Source of the DNA: Thiorhodococcus drewsii AZ1
Lineage (GTDB): Bacteria > Pseudomonadota > Gammaproteobacteria > Chromatiales > Chromatiaceae
DNA length: 64,000 nucleotides
Assembly (NCBI RefSeq): GCF_000224065.1
Contig: NZ_AFWT01000016.1
Coordinates: 62,001-126,000, forward strand
Reading direction: 5' to 3'
Part shown: positions 47,005-57,654 of the stretch, one piece after another
Position numbering within the stretch: position 1 is the stretch's first letter
Layout: each line of letters opens with the position of its first letter
The notes under the pieces: generated by a model
The model's database searches: none
What the model was told of the DNA's origin: nothing
Seen by the model: the letters and a program-made list of their open reading frames with translations, nothing else
Program-made: the position numbers and the translations under genes

Positions 47005-48051
47005 ATGCGTGTATTGGGTATCGAGACATCCTGTGACGAAACGGGTGTCGCCATCTATGACGGAGATCGGGGGTTGATCGCACATGCGATCTACAGCCAG
47101 ATAGAGATCCACGCCCAGTATGGCGGCGTGGTGCCCGAACTCGCGTCCCGCGACCATGTGCGCAAGGCCTTGCCGCTGATCCATCAGGTGCTGGAGGAAT
47201 CCGAGACCGCGCCCTCCTCCATCGATGGCGTCGCCTATACCGCTGGCCCCGGACTGATCGGCGCCCTGCTGGTAGGCTCGGCGCTCGGTCGCAGCCTGGC
47301 CTGGGCCTGGGGACGTCCGGCCATCGGCGTGCATCACATGGAGGGGCATCTGCTCGCACCGCTCATCGAGACGCCGGCACCGGAATTCCCATTCGTCGCG
47401 CTGTTGGTCTCGGGCGGGCACACCCAACTGGTCGACGTGGCCGGGATCGGCGAGTACCGCGTCCTCGGCGAATCGCTCGACGATGCCGCTGGCGAGGCCT
47501 TCGACAAGACCGCCAAGATCCTCGGACTCCCCTACCCTGGCGGCCCCGAATTGGCCAAACTTGCCGAGCACGGCGATCCGGCGCGATTCCGCTTCCCGCG
47601 ACCCATGACCGATCGTCCGGGACTCGAGTTCAGCTTCAGCGGACTCAAGACGTTCGCGCTCAACTGTCTGCGCACCGAACTGCCGAAAGCGGAAGACCCC
47701 GAACAGACGCGCGCCGACATCGCCCGCGCCTTCGAGGAGGCCGTCGTCGACACGCTGGTCATCAAATGTCGCCGTGCACTGAAAACCGCCGGCAGACGCC
47801 GACTCGTACTCGCGGGTGGCGTCAGCGCCAACCGTCGACTACGCGAGCGGATGAACGCGGCCATCGCGGCCGAGGGCGGAGAGACCTATTACCCGCGCCC
47901 CAATTTCTGCACCGACAACGGCGCCATGATCGCCTACGCCGGCTGGCATCGACTGCAGGCCGGTCAGCATGAGCCGCTCAACTTCAGGCCTAAGGCGCGC
48001 TGGCCAATGGAAGGGCTGTCATGCGTCCAATCCGCCAACCCCTTGATCTAA
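47005..48051 (+). CDS. tsaD: tRNA N6-threonylcarbamoyladenosine transferase subunit
   Basis: 348 residues. The ASKHA-fold motifs are clear: [16 protein letters not shown], the metal-binding [15 protein letters not shown] and a second ATPase signature [15 protein letters not shown]. With TsaB/TsaE it transfers threonylcarbamoyl to A37 of ANN-decoding tRNAs. The start follows GGAG. Its last 33 bases overlap the 3' end of the converging histidine kinase gene. Confidence 0.98.
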   Translation: MRVLGIETSCDETGVAIYDGDRGLIAHAIYSQIEIHAQYGGVVPELASRDHVRKALPLIHQVLEESETAPSSIDGVAYTAGPGLIGALLVGSALGRSLAWAWGRPAIGVHHMEGHLLAPLIETPAPEFPFVALLVSGGHTQLVDVAGIGEYRVLGESLDDAAGEAFDKTAKILGLPYPGGPELAKLAEHGDPARFRFPRPMTDRPGLEFSFSGLKTFALNCLRTELPKAEDPEQTRADIARAFEEAVVDTLVIKCRRALKTAGRRRLVLAGGVSANRRLRERMNAAIAAEGGETYYPRPNFCTDNGAMIAYAGWHRLQAGQHEPLNFRPKARWPMEGLSCVQSANPLI

Positions 48052-49815
48052 CCGCTCCTGACCGACAGCCGTCGGGTCGGCCTCGGGCAGCGGCAGCGTC
48101 AGACAAAACACCGCGCCCTCGGCATTTCCGGGGTCGGCCCAGAGACGACCTCCGTGCGCCTCGGCGATCGAACGGCTGATCGCCAGCCCCAGCCCGAGGC
48201 TGGAGTCGTTGGTGGACTCGAAGATATCGAACACCGTTTCGTGCCGACCGTTCGGCAGACCCGGCCCGCTATCACGCACCACCATGAGGATCTCCGTGTC
48301 CCCCGGCACAACCTCGATGCTCACCTCACGTCGCGGCGGATCGATCGCATCGATCGCCTGGACCGCGTTGCAGATGAGATTCACCAAAATCTGCTCGATC
48401 TGGACCGGATCGATCAAGAGTTCCGGGAGTTCATCCGGGACCGCCAGTCGGAGCAACACCTTGCGGTCCGAGGCGAACCATTGCACGAGGGCGAAAGCGC
48501 CCCGCACTACCTGATCCAGAGAGGCAGTCACCTTGTGCATCTTGCGACCGCGCAGAAACACCCGCAGACGCTCCATGATATCTCCCGCCCGCTGGATCTG
48601 CCCGCTGACGCGCCCGATGACATCGACCAGACGCGCCGGGTCGGCCGCCGGTCCCTCGGCCAACTGCGAGGCCGCGCTGCAGAAGAAACTCGCCGAACTC
48701 AGCGGTTGGAGCAGTTCGTGAATCAAGGATGAAGCCAGGATTCCGACCGCGTTGAGCCGGGCGACCTGAGCCAGCGCATCGCGGGCGCGACGCGCGTCCT
48801 CCTCGGCCAGACGACGCTCGGTGACGTCGACATAGGACACCACCGCGCCCTCCTGCTCGCCTTCGAGCGCAACGGCCCGCATCACGAACCAACGCTTGCA
48901 TTGAGCGGTATGGCAGGGGTATTCGGCACTGAAGGCAGTACGCTCGCGATTGAGCACCTGAAGAATCCCGCTGGAGGATTCGCCCTCGCCCCGAATCCGA
49001 TCGGCCTCCCCCGAACAACAGGCGATCAAGTGGTCGGAGCGAACCGCGTTGCGCAGATCCTCCGAAACACCGCTTTCCTCCGCAAACTCGCGCCAGGCGC
49101 GATTCGCCGCGATGATGTTTCCGGCACGATCCAGCACCGCGATCTGAGACGGCAAGGCATCCAAGACCGCCTGACGCAATCGCTCGTTCGCTTGGCGCTC
49201 GGCCTCGACCCGATGCTCTGCGGTAATGTCGAGCAGGACGGCCATGCATTCGGGTCCAGATACGGCCTCGCGTCTCACCGAGCACAGCCGCACCACGCGA
49301 ACGCCATCCGAATCGGCGAAATGCAGGGTCAGATCGCAGGATTCACCCAAACCATCCGACGCATCGAAGACCTCTCCGAGATGCGCGAGAAGATCGAGCG
49401 GTTCCGAATCGACGACGAAATCCAGCAACGAGGCACCTTCCAGCTCGGACGCAGGGCGGCCGATCAGACAGGATGCCGCAAGATTGACGGCACGGATCCG
49501 CCCCTCCCGATCGAAGACCACATAACCGACCGGGGCCTCTTCGAACAGACGCGCATAGTGATTGCGCGAAAGCTCGAGCGCCTTCTGGGTCTCGCGCAAT
49601 TCCCGACCCTGGATTTCGAGTTCGATCTGATGGCTCTGCAGATCCAGCATCATGCAGCGTTGGGCGTCATGGGCCTCGCGCGCGGCGCCCAGTGCGGACA
49701 CCAATGCATCGAACTGGGCCTCCAGCGAACCCCGGTCCAGTCGCTGCAACTCATCCAGACCAAACCCCTCGGAACTCCGCTCGCTCGACCCTGAACCCGC
49801 GCCCTTATCACTCAT
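48019..49815 (-). CDS. PAS-domain sensor histidine kinase, soluble
   Basis: 598 residues without membrane helices. A coiled coil (about 30-90: [14 protein letters not shown] ... [19 protein letters not shown]) leads into PAS 1 ([18 protein letters not shown]), PAS 2 ([19 protein letters not shown]), a dimerisation helix with the H-box [12 protein letters not shown], and an HATPase domain ([30 protein letters not shown]). It senses a cytoplasmic signal and phosphorylates an unknown partner; no response regulator is adjacent. The orphan sigma-54 regulator at 4437-5894 is one candidate only in the sense that both lack neighbours. Confidence 0.92.
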   Translation of the reverse strand: MSDKGAGSGSSERSSEGFGLDELQRLDRGSLEAQFDALVSALGAAREAHDAQRCMMLDLQSHQIELEIQGRELRETQKALELSRNHYARLFEEAPVGYVVFDREGRIRAVNLAASCLIGRPASELEGASLLDFVVDSEPLDLLAHLGEVFDASDGLGESCDLTLHFADSDGVRVVRLCSVRREAVSGPECMAVLLDITAEHRVEAERQANERLRQAVLDALPSQIAVLDRAGNIIAANRAWREFAEESGVSEDLRNAVRSDHLIACCSGEADRIRGEGESSSGILQVLNRERTAFSAEYPCHTAQCKRWFVMRAVALEGEQEGAVVSYVDVTERRLAEEDARRARDALAQVARLNAVGILASSLIHELLQPLSSASFFCSAASQLAEGPAADPARLVDVIGRVSGQIQRAGDIMERLRVFLRGRKMHKVTASLDQVVRGAFALVQWFASDRKVLLRLAVPDELPELLIDPVQIEQILVNLICNAVQAIDAIDPPRREVSIEVVPGDTEILMVVRDSGPGLPNGRHETVFDIFESTNDSSLGLGLAISRSIAEAHGGRLWADPGNAEGAVFCLTLPLPEADPTAVGQERLDQGVGGLDA

Positions 49816-49991
49816 CGAAGCACCCCAACTCTTGCTTTACCATGCCATCCGCCCCCCCGGACCCCGTGTGCGCCCCAGTATAGCGAGCGCAACCGCTGAC
49901 GTACCGGCGGCCCCCGGCAGGCCATCCCGAGCCGCCGCACTGTCGAAAACACTCAATCAGTCAAAACGGCCATTCAATCAAGGACAACACG

Positions 49992-51146
49992 ATGAGCGAC
50001 GTCTACACACAAACGACAACGACCTCCTGGTTCGGACGCCTGGGAGGCGCATTCAAGGGCATTCTGTTCGGCATCATCCTGGTCGTCGCATCCGTTCCGC
50101 TGCTGTGGTGGAACGAGGGACGGGCGATCGATCGCACCCATACGCTGGAGGCCGGGCAACGCGCCGTAGTGTCCATCGACGCCGATCACCGGGATCCAGC
50201 CAACGACGGGCAGTTGGTCCATACCGGCGGACTGGCGACGACCGATGAGATGCTCAGGGATCCAACCTTCGGCGTCTCCGTCAATGCGCTCCGGTTGCAG
50301 CGCAGGGTCGAGATGTATCAGTGGAAAGAGGAGAAACACAGCTCCACCAGTCGCGGATCCGGCGGCAGCGAGACGACCGAGACCACCTACCGATATGACA
50401 TGGGCTGGTCTGACCACTGGATCGATTCGGGGCACTTCCAATACGCCGCCGGCCACCAAAACCCAGCACAGATGCCCTTCAATTCGGAGAGCTACCAGGC
50501 ATCCAATGTCAGGCTCGGAGATTTCCGACTGGGTCCGTCCTTCGTCGCGCAAATCGGCCCTTACAGCACCTACCGCCCGACCGACGCATCCGACCTGCCC
50601 ACGGGGTTCGAGCCCTACGGGAACGGCTATTACCGAGGTACGCCCCAGAGCCCCCAGATCGGTGACGTCCGGGTCGGATTCGAGGTAGTCGAACCCACAA
50701 CCGTCAGCGTGATCGGCAAGCAGGTCGAGGATGGCATCGAGGTCGCGCGCATGCCGAAAGGCACCATCGCGCTACTGGATCTCGGACGGGTGGATGCGGA
50801 CACCATGTTCGCCAAGGCACTGGATGCCAACGCCGCGCTCACCTGGGGCCTGAGATTCGCCGGCATCCTGGTGATGTGGATTGGGCTCAAACTCATCCTC
50901 AATCCACTCCGCGTTCTGGTGGATATCGTTCCGTTCATCGGACGTATCGTTGGCGCCGGAACCAGCCTGATCGCCGGACTAATCGCCTTCTCGCTCGGGT
51001 TTCTGACCATCGCCGCCGCTTGGATCTTCTATCGCCCGCTCTTGGCGGGAGGACTGATCGCGGCGACCCTGGTTCTCGTGACGGTAGGCGTCTTCAAGGT
51101 GAGACGGTCGAACCCAGCGCCGACGGCCACGCAAAAGCCACTTTAG
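49992..51146 (+). CDS. TMEM43 family membrane protein
   Basis: 384 residues. One N-terminal membrane helix (GILFGIILVVASVPLLWWNEG), a large extracytoplasmic domain, and three C-terminal helices (FAGILVMWIGLKLILNPL, the glycine-rich GAGTSLIAGLIAFSLGF, and a last one). WWNEGRAI and the C-terminal P-L-R-V-L region match bacterial homologues of the eukaryotic inner-nuclear-membrane protein TMEM43. The bacterial role is not known. Confidence 0.87.
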   Translation: MSDVYTQTTTTSWFGRLGGAFKGILFGIILVVASVPLLWWNEGRAIDRTHTLEAGQRAVVSIDADHRDPANDGQLVHTGGLATTDEMLRDPTFGVSVNALRLQRRVEMYQWKEEKHSSTSRGSGGSETTETTYRYDMGWSDHWIDSGHFQYAAGHQNPAQMPFNSESYQASNVRLGDFRLGPSFVAQIGPYSTYRPTDASDLPTGFEPYGNGYYRGTPQSPQIGDVRVGFEVVEPTTVSVIGKQVEDGIEVARMPKGTIALLDLGRVDADTMFAKALDANAALTWGLRFAGILVMWIGLKLILNPLRVLVDIVPFIGRIVGAGTSLIAGLIAFSLGFLTIAAAWIFYRPLLAGGLIAATLVLVTVGVFKVRRSNPAPTATQKPL

Positions 51147-51186
51147 GGTATGCCGCTATAGTCATGCAGTGCGGCGATGTTTTGAG

Positions 51187-51217
51187 TCCCCCGCTCCGGT
51201 CCTGACGAGCGGAGGGA
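51187..51217. terminator. Hairpin between converging TMEM43-like and plsY genes
   Basis: TCCC-CCGCTC pairs with GAGCGG-A-GGGA (10 bp, one bulged A) around a 10-base loop. It lies in the 88-bp gap between converging genes. No T-tract, so termination is inferred from position only. Confidence 0.4.
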
Positions 51218-51234
51218 CACCTGAGCGTTCCGCT

Positions 51235-51831
51235 CTAGTCGGAGCTTTCGGTCAGACGGGTTTCAGTCCCGGCCAGCAGGTTGCGGATGTTGCTGCGATG
51301 ACGCCAGATCAGCAGCCCGGTGATGATGAGCTGCATCCCGATCAGAGGCTTGTCCGACCAGAACAGCCAGACGAAGAGTGGCGCGAGGGCCATGGAAATG
51401 AGGCCCGAGAGCGATGAGATCTTGAGCACCTTAGCGACGAACAACCAGACCGCCGCGACGCAGAGACCGATCGGCCAGTAGAGACCGAACTGAACCCCGA
51501 GCGCCGTCGCAACGCCCTTGCCGCCACGAAAACCGAAGAAGACCGGATACAGATGCCCAACGAAGGCCGCAAGGCCGACACTGGCCAGGGCCGCCGGACC
51601 GAGGCCCAGAAGATGGGCGACCAGCATAGGAATCAGACCCTTGAGGCTGTCGCCAACCAGGGTGATGGCGGCCGGTTTCTTGCCGCCGATGCGCAACACG
51701 TTGGTCGCGCCTGGGTTGTTGGAGCCCTGAGTGCGAGGATCGGGCAGCCCCATCACGCGGCAGACGATGATGGCGCTGGACACGGACCCCAGCAAATAGG
51801 CAGCAATGGTGAGTAGAGTCGCGGTAATCAT
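51235..51831 (-). CDS. plsY: Glycerol-3-phosphate acyltransferase PlsY
   Basis: 198 residues, five to seven membrane helices. The three conserved loops are present: LLGSVSSAI, GSNNPGATNVLR and GHLYPVFFGFRGGKGVAT. It acylates glycerol 3-phosphate from acyl-phosphate at the inner membrane, the first step of phospholipid synthesis. Divergent from folB, 75 bp away, a common arrangement next to tsaD. Confidence 0.96.
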   Translation of the reverse strand: MITATLLTIAAYLLGSVSSAIIVCRVMGLPDPRTQGSNNPGATNVLRIGGKKPAAITLVGDSLKGLIPMLVAHLLGLGPAALASVGLAAFVGHLYPVFFGFRGGKGVATALGVQFGLYWPIGLCVAAVWLFVAKVLKISSLSGLISMALAPLFVWLFWSDKPLIGMQLIITGLLIWRHRSNIRNLLAGTETRLTESSD

Positions 51832-51906
51832 GGTGCGCCATTGGACCCGCGAAGCCGCCTCAGGTCAAGATAGTGCGTTCCATACCATCACACCCGGAGC
51901 ACGACG

Positions 51907-52281
51907 ATGGACATCGTCTTCATCCACGGCCTCACCATCGAGACCACCATCGGCATCCACGACTGGGAGAAGCGCACGCGGCGCCCCATCGTCCTGGACC
52001 TGGAGATGGCGAGCGACATCGCGCGCGCCGCCGCTTCGGACCGGATTGAGGACGCGCTCGACTACGATGCCGTCACCCAACGTCTGAAACGCGAGGTCAG
52101 CGAAAATCGCTCGGAACTGGTCGAGACCCTCGCCGAGCGCTGCGCCACGATTCTGCGCGAGGAATTCGGCATCCCCTGGGTGCGCCTACGACTCAACAAG
52201 CCGGGGGCCGTCGGCGAAGGGGTGGATGTCGGCATCCTGATCGAACGCGGAGACCGTCCGACAGGAACGGCGAGCCTCTAA
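51907..52281 (+). CDS. folB: Dihydroneopterin aldolase
   Basis: 124 residues. MDIVFIHGLTIETTIGIHDWEK is the standard N-terminus (positions 1-22, catalytic glutamate in the GIHDWE segment), and the lysine in LRLNKPGAV is the active-site lysine. It cleaves dihydroneopterin in folate synthesis. Confidence 0.95.
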   Translation: MDIVFIHGLTIETTIGIHDWEKRTRRPIVLDLEMASDIARAAASDRIEDALDYDAVTQRLKREVSENRSELVETLAERCATILREEFGIPWVRLRLNKPGAVGEGVDVGILIERGDRPTGTASL

Positions 52282-52314
52282 GTTCGATCCAGCAAGCCGT
52301 CACGACCGGCTCAC

Positions 52315-52806
52315 CTATTCACCCGAGTCCAGACCGCCGATACGCAGAAGCTGAGCGACCAACTCCCCCGTGTCATCCGTCTGCGAGGCACGCTCGGCCG
52401 GCGTCCAGGAATAATCCGTCTCAAGCCGGTAGGACCCGAGGAAGGGATACGGCGGGGTCCCGCCCCACTCCTGCGGCGACAGCATCGAGAAGAAGGTCTG
52501 GCCATTGGCGCGGCGATAGAGATGATAGGTCTTGCCCGGGATACGTTTGAACGCGCAGGCGGCATGGTTCAACGCCTGCTCGTCGCGTGCCTCGTCCAAG
52601 ACCTTACGCGCCTCTTGCTGCAACAGTGCGATCTGATCGGCGATGACCCGCAGCTTGGCCCCGGTCCGTGCGCTCAGCATGGACTCGGCCTTGGCGACCT
52701 CTGCGGACAACGCGCCGGTATCGAATGATGGAGCCAGTCGACTCACTGGATAGGGCGATGAATGGGCGTCGCCCCGGTGGAGAATGTCCTTGTCTTGATC
52801 GCTCAT
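52315..52806 (-). CDS. DUF2452 domain protein
   Basis: 163 residues, soluble. The end of the protein carries the conserved core FKRIPGKTYHLYRRANGQTF and FSMLSPQEWGG, and YRLETDYSWTP. Function unknown. The ATG at 52806 gives the natural N-terminus; a GTG 33 bases upstream is possible but overlaps its own ribosome-binding region. Converges tightly on folB. Confidence 0.85.
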   Translation of the reverse strand: MSDQDKDILHRGDAHSSPYPVSRLAPSFDTGALSAEVAKAESMLSARTGAKLRVIADQIALLQQEARKVLDEARDEQALNHAACAFKRIPGKTYHLYRRANGQTFFSMLSPQEWGGTPPYPFLGSYRLETDYSWTPAERASQTDDTGELVAQLLRIGGLDSGE

Positions 52807-52899
52807 CGTCGTTCGCTCGTGCTTGAATTCACCGTTCACCTCATTCTATCCAATCTGGCACGATCGCCTTCCAACCCAGTATGACGCCTTGAGAACCCC

Positions 52900-54087
52900 A
52901 TGACCCAGCACGACACGCGCCGCCAACCGCCCGACGAACCGAACGACACCGACACCTTCGCGGCAGAGATCAACGCCCGGCTCCAGGATCGCATCCGCGC
53001 CGAGATCGCCGAGTCTGCCGGATTGCTGCCATTCGACCGCTTCATGGAGCTCGCACTCTATGCACCCGGCCTGGGCTACTACGTGGCCGGAGCGGAGAAA
53101 TTCGGACCAGATGGCGACTTCACCACGGCCCCCGAACTCTCCCCACTGTTCGGCCGCAGTATCGCCAACCAGTGCGCCGAGGTACTGGAGCGGATACCTG
53201 AGGCCGAGATCCTGGAATTCGGCGCCGGCAGCGGCGCGCTCGCGATTCAGATCCTGGGCCGGCTCGCCGAGATCGACGCACTGCCCAAGCGCTACCGCAT
53301 CCTAGAGCCGAGCCCGGAGCTGCGTCGGCGCCAGCACGACCGCATCCAGCAACGCCTGCCTCATCTGATCGATCGCTGCGAATGGCTGGATGGGCTCCCA
53401 GAGCGCATCCAGGGGATCGTCATCGCCAACGAGGTGCTGGACGCCATGCCGGTGCACCGCTTTCGTCTGGACGACGCAGGCGAACCGCTGGAGGTCTGCG
53501 TCGGCGAGCGCGAGGGCGCCCTCACCGATGTCGATGCACCGATCCGCTCGCCCGGACTGGCAGAGCGCATCGCGGCGCTCCAGGCCGACGGATTCGCTCT
53601 GACACCAGGCTACGCCTCCGAGATCAATCTGCGTCTCGCGCCCTGGCTGTCGGCCCTGTCGGACGTCCTGGAGCGCGGACTGGCCCTGTTGATCGACTAT
53701 GGCTACAGCCGCTCCGCCTACTATCAGCCGGACCGCTCCATGGGCACCCTCATGTGCCATTACCGTCACCAGGCCCACGAGGATCCCTATCGGTACATCG
53801 GTTTGCAGGACATCACCGCCCACGTCGATTTCACCGCCGTCGCCGAGGCGGGTCTGGGCGCGGGGTTCGAGCAGGCCGGCTTCACCACCCAGGCCCATTT
53901 CCTGATCGGATGCGGGATCGACCAGCTCCTGAGCGAATCGCCCGACGCACTGGAGCAGACGCTGGCCGCCAAGCAGTTGCTCCTGCCCACCGAGATGGGC
54001 GAGCGCTTCAAGGTGATGGGGCTCGACAAGGGGATGACCGAGTCCTGGCGCGGATTCTCGGTTAGGGACCTGAGCGACCGACTCTGA
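52900..54087 (+). CDS. MidA/NDUFAF7-like SAM-dependent methyltransferase
   Basis: 395 residues. The SAM-binding loop is LEFGAGSGALAIQIL. The family-specific N-terminal part is FDRFMELALYAPGLGYY and DFTTAPELSPLFG, and the middle has IVIANEVLDAMPVHRF and LLIDYGYSRSAYY. The mitochondrial relative NDUFAF7 methylates an arginine of complex I; the bacterial substrate is not established. Its 3' end overlaps that of msrQ by 26 bases, tail to tail. Confidence 0.93.
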   Translation: MTQHDTRRQPPDEPNDTDTFAAEINARLQDRIRAEIAESAGLLPFDRFMELALYAPGLGYYVAGAEKFGPDGDFTTAPELSPLFGRSIANQCAEVLERIPEAEILEFGAGSGALAIQILGRLAEIDALPKRYRILEPSPELRRRQHDRIQQRLPHLIDRCEWLDGLPERIQGIVIANEVLDAMPVHRFRLDDAGEPLEVCVGEREGALTDVDAPIRSPGLAERIAALQADGFALTPGYASEINLRLAPWLSALSDVLERGLALLIDYGYSRSAYYQPDRSMGTLMCHYRHQAHEDPYRYIGLQDITAHVDFTAVAEAGLGAGFEQAGFTTQAHFLIGCGIDQLLSESPDALEQTLAAKQLLLPTEMGERFKVMGLDKGMTESWRGFSVRDLSDRL

Positions 54088-54697
54088 CCCCGCGGAGCAT
54101 CGCCCCAAGTCGATCCCACGGCACGCGAAAGGCGAGCAGGATCGTCAGCACCGAGGCATAGATGAGCGGCTCGCGCAGATCCGCCTTCACCAGCCACAGA
54201 TAGTGCACCACCCCGAGCACGGCGATGACGTAGACCGCGCGATGCAATTGAGTCCAGCGCCGACCGAGTCGGCGCATCCAACCGCGTGTCGAGGTCAGCG
54301 CCAGCGGAATCAGCATCAGGAAGGCGACGAATCCGACACTGATATAGGGTCGTTTGATGACGTCATCGACGATCGTCGACCAGGCTAGCTCACGATCGAG
54401 CCACAGATAGACCGTCAGATGCAGCGCGACATAGAAGAAGGCGAAGAGACCCAGCATGCGCCGCAACCGGATCGGCCAGACCTGCCCCGTCAGCCGTCGC
54501 AACGGCGTCATGGCCAGCGTGACCAGCAGCAGACGTAGCGCCCAATCGCCCGTTCCATGCAGCAACGCCTCGACCGGATTCGGTCCCAGCGACCCCGAGA
54601 CCGCGTCCCAGACCAGCAACCCGCACGGCGCGAGACAGGCCGCGAAGAGAACGACCTTGGCCAACGGCAAGACCCGTTCGGCTCGACTTCTAGCCAT
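54062..54697 (-). CDS. msrQ: MsrQ, haem-containing membrane partner of MsrP
   Basis: 211 residues, six membrane helices with histidines in place for haem b (YVALHLTVYLW, QLHRAVYVIAVLGVVHYLWL). It passes electrons from the cytoplasmic/quinone side to the periplasmic reductase MsrP. The ATG at 54697 follows AGGGA. Downstream of msrP on the same strand with a 91-bp gap. Confidence 0.94.
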   Translation of the reverse strand: MARSRAERVLPLAKVVLFAACLAPCGLLVWDAVSGSLGPNPVEALLHGTGDWALRLLLVTLAMTPLRRLTGQVWPIRLRRMLGLFAFFYVALHLTVYLWLDRELAWSTIVDDVIKRPYISVGFVAFLMLIPLALTSTRGWMRRLGRRWTQLHRAVYVIAVLGVVHYLWLVKADLREPLIYASVLTILLAFRVPWDRLGAMLRGVRVGRSGP

Positions 54698-54788
54698 CGA
54701 CTGTCCCTCTGATACCATTTCGAGTCGGAAGCGGAACCAAGACCGTCCCAACACGCTTCTTCGCGTCCTTTGCGGTTCAATTCACGCC

Positions 54789-55760
54789 TCAAAAATACCG
54801 CCTCAGATCCATCCCGCTGTAGAGACTCGCCACCTGATCGCCATAGCCGTTGAAAGGCAGCGTCTCGTGCTTGCGGGCGAACAGACCCTCGCCGATGACA
54901 CGGTGTTTCTTCTGGCTCCAGCGCGGATGGTCCACAGCCGGATTGACGTTGGCATAGAAGCCGTATTCGTCGGGCTGCATCATGTTCCAGGTCGCCTGAG
55001 GCTCGCGTTCGGTGAAGCGGATCCGCACGATCGACTTGATGCTCTTGAAACCGTACTTCCAGGGCACGACCAGACGCAGCGGCGCACCATTCTGATTCGG
55101 CAGCAGTTCGCCGTAGAGACCAGTGGCGAGGATGGTCAGGGGATGCATGGCCTCGTCCATCCGCAGCCCCTCGCGGTAGGGCCAGTCGAGCACCGAGCGG
55201 CGCTGTCCGGGCATCTGTTCTGGATCCAGCAGCGTCTCGAAGGCGACATAGCGGGCCTTGGAGGTCGGCTTGAATCGCCTAAGCAGATCGCCGAGCGGGA
55301 ACCCGACCCAGGGCACCACCATGGCCCAGGCTTCGACGCAGCGCAGCCGATAGACGCGCTCCTCCTGGGTGAAGCCGGACAGCAGGTCCTCGATCCCGAT
55401 CTCGCCGGGTGCCTCGCACGCGCCGTCCACGACCAGGGTCCAGGGACGTGTCTTGAGCGTTCCGGCGTTGGCGGCAGGATCGCTCTTCTCGGTCCCGAAC
55501 TCGTAGAAATTGTTGTAATGGGTGACGTCGTCCAGACTGGTCCGCTGTTCGTCGGTGCTGAACGGGCTGGGCCGAACGTTTGGAATCGCTGTTCCACCGG
55601 AGGTCTCGGCCAGCACCGAGCCTCCCCCGAGGAGCAGCGGTCCGGCTCCGGCCAACCCGATGCCCGCAGCAGCGGCCTTGATGAACTCGCGTCGGCGGCG
55701 ATAGATCTCGGGCGGCGTGATCTCGGACGAAGCGATGTCCGAGGGTCTCTTGATCAGCAT
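54789..55760 (-). CDS. msrP: Periplasmic methionine sulfoxide reductase MsrP (molybdopterin subunit)
   Basis: 323 residues. The Tat signal has the twin-arginine stretch RRRREFIK (21-28) and an alanine-rich core ending near ETSGG. The molybdenum ligand is C141 in [14 protein letters not shown]. Further family blocks: [20 protein letters not shown] and [11 protein letters not shown]. It repairs oxidised methionines in envelope proteins. The ATG at 55760 gives a normal MsrP N-terminus. Confidence 0.96.
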   Translation of the reverse strand: MLIKRPSDIASSEITPPEIYRRRREFIKAAAAGIGLAGAGPLLLGGGSVLAETSGGTAIPNVRPSPFSTDEQRTSLDDVTHYNNFYEFGTEKSDPAANAGTLKTRPWTLVVDGACEAPGEIGIEDLLSGFTQEERVYRLRCVEAWAMVVPWVGFPLGDLLRRFKPTSKARYVAFETLLDPEQMPGQRRSVLDWPYREGLRMDEAMHPLTILATGLYGELLPNQNGAPLRLVVPWKYGFKSIKSIVRIRFTEREPQATWNMMQPDEYGFYANVNPAVDHPRWSQKKHRVIGEGLFARKHETLPFNGYGDQVASLYSGMDLRRYF

Positions 55761-55990
55761 GAGCGGTCTCCGGATGGTGCGCGTGGACGCATAACCCGTA
55801 TAGATGCGATCGAGACACCCAAGTTCTAACCCGTCGCTTTCCCTCCGAAAGATACGTGATTACCCAGCCTGAGCGCGGATGCGAACGAACGCAGCCTGCT
55901 GCCGTCATCATCCCGCATTGCGAAATCTCAGCGTATCGCGGTCGGAAAAGCACCGATACTGGGCCGCCATTCAACGACGACCTCCGACGC

Positions 55991-56803
55991 ATGCTCATGA
56001 ACCACGCCTTTGCTCTCGGCGCGCTGCTCGCCGGTTCAATCATCTCCAACGCGGTCTGCGCCGAACCGCCCGAGACCTACACCGACGCGCTCGGAATCCG
56101 CTTCCGACTGATTCCAGCTGGCGATTTCCAGATGGGCTGCGATACGACCCGCTATCGCTGCGACGAGACCGAGCTTCCTGCCCATCGGGTCACCTTCGCC
56201 GAGCCCTTCTATCTCGGGGAGACCGAGGTCACGCAGCGTCAGTGGACGGCCGTCATGGGCGAGAATCCCGCCTATTTCAAACATCCAGACAACCCGGTCG
56301 AGCAGGTGTCCTGGGAAGACGCACAGGCGTTCGTGGACGCGCTCAATAAGCGCCCGGAACTCGGAGGCGGCTATCGCCTGCCGAGCGAGGCCGAATGGGA
56401 ATATGCCACGCGAGCCGGAAGCCAAACCGACTACTGGTTCGGCGATAACGATCAGGATCTCGGGCACTATTTCTGGTATCTCGACTCATCGCACGAGCAC
56501 CCCCACCCCGTCGCCCAGAAACCGGTCAACCCCTGGGGACTCTACGACGTGCACGGCAACGTCTGGGAATGGGTCGCCGATTGCGTCCATCCGAACTATG
56601 TCGGCGCACCGACCGACGGCAGCGTCTGGAGCCAGGACTGCCAGCGCATGGCCAATGGCACGCCCTTGCGTATGGCGCGCGGCGGAGCCTGGTTCCTCTA
56701 TCCCGAAGGTGCCCGCTCGGCACTCCGCTTCCGCTATGCCCCCAACGTGCGCCACTATGGCTTCGGGCTACGCCTGGCCCGATCCGTCGAAGCCAAACGA
56801 TGA
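55991..56803 (+). CDS. Secreted SUMF1/FGE-sulfatase domain protein
   Basis: 270 residues. A signal peptide (about 1-24, ending VCA) precedes a SUMF1 fold with FRLIPAGDFQMGC, EVTQRQWTAVMGENP, VEQVSWEDAQAF, YRLPSEAEWEYATRAG and DVHGNVWEWVADC. The two active-site cysteines of true formylglycine-generating enzymes are not evident at their usual place, so a different catalytic or binding role is more likely. ATG at 55991; a second one at 55997 is also possible. The stop overlaps the next start (ATGA). Confidence 0.88.
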   Translation: MLMNHAFALGALLAGSIISNAVCAEPPETYTDALGIRFRLIPAGDFQMGCDTTRYRCDETELPAHRVTFAEPFYLGETEVTQRQWTAVMGENPAYFKHPDNPVEQVSWEDAQAFVDALNKRPELGGGYRLPSEAEWEYATRAGSQTDYWFGDNDQDLGHYFWYLDSSHEHPHPVAQKPVNPWGLYDVHGNVWEWVADCVHPNYVGAPTDGSVWSQDCQRMANGTPLRMARGGAWFLYPEGARSALRFRYAPNVRHYGFGLRLARSVEAKR

Positions 56804-57654
56804 AGACCTACCTCGACTGCTACGCCTGTTTTCTCCGACAGGCCCTCAGCGCCGCTCGACGCGCCGACGCCTCGCCAGAGCAGCAGCACCGCATCCTGAT
56901 CCAGACCATGGATCACCTGCGATCGCTGCCAGCAACCGCGACACCGCCCGAGATGGCCGAGACCATCCATCGACTGGCTCGCGAGGAGACCGGGAACCCC
57001 GACCCCTACCGCGCCGCCAAGCAGGACGCGACCCGGCAGGCGCTGGATCTGCTACCGCACCTGCGCGATCTGGTCCGCGCCTCTGCCGATCCGCTGGAGA
57101 CCGCCGTGCGTATTGCCATCGCCGGCAATATCATCGACCAGGGCGTCGCCGAGTCCTTCGAACTGGAGTCGACCCTGGAGCGCGTGCTCACGCAACCATT
57201 CGGCATCGGCGGACTCGCCGAGCTGCGCGCGGCGCTGACCACAGCCGACACCATCCTCTATCTGGGTGACAACGCAGGCGAAACCGTCTTCGACCGCGTC
57301 CTGATCGAACACCTCGCCAAACCGGTGACCTATGTCGTCAAGGGCGCGCCGATCATCAACGATGCCACACGCGAAGACGCCATCGCCGCCGGCCTGGATC
57401 AGGTCGCCGAGCTCATCGACAACGGCTCCGAGGCACCCGGAACCCTGCTCGAGCGCTGCTCCGACGCCTTCCGCGCACGCTTCGAGCGCGCGAGACTCAT
57501 CATCGCCAAGGGCCAGGCCAACTACGAAACGCTCAGCGAATCGCCCGCGCCCATCTTCTTCCTGCTACAGGCCAAATGCAGCGTGATCGCGAGCGACATG
57601 GGAATGCACACCGGGGATATCGTGCTGCTACCCAATCTCGCGCATCGCCGCTAA
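56800..57654 (+). CDS. DUF89/ARMT1-like family protein (metal-dependent phosphatase type)
   Basis: 284 residues. The N-terminus [16 protein letters not shown] carries the CxxC of the prokaryotic DUF89 subgroup. The conserved motifs are [20 protein letters not shown], the [11 protein letters not shown] segment and [14 protein letters not shown], which hold the metal-binding D, N and substrate residues. Related proteins are damage-control phosphatases acting on sugar phosphates. Translationally coupled to the SUMF1 gene; the 3' end overlaps hisC by 27 bases. Confidence 0.9.
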   Translation: MKTYLDCYACFLRQALSAARRADASPEQQHRILIQTMDHLRSLPATATPPEMAETIHRLAREETGNPDPYRAAKQDATRQALDLLPHLRDLVRASADPLETAVRIAIAGNIIDQGVAESFELESTLERVLTQPFGIGGLAELRAALTTADTILYLGDNAGETVFDRVLIEHLAKPVTYVVKGAPIINDATREDAIAAGLDQVAELIDNGSEAPGTLLERCSDAFRARFERARLIIAKGQANYETLSESPAPIFFLLQAKCSVIASDMGMHTGDIVLLPNLAHRR

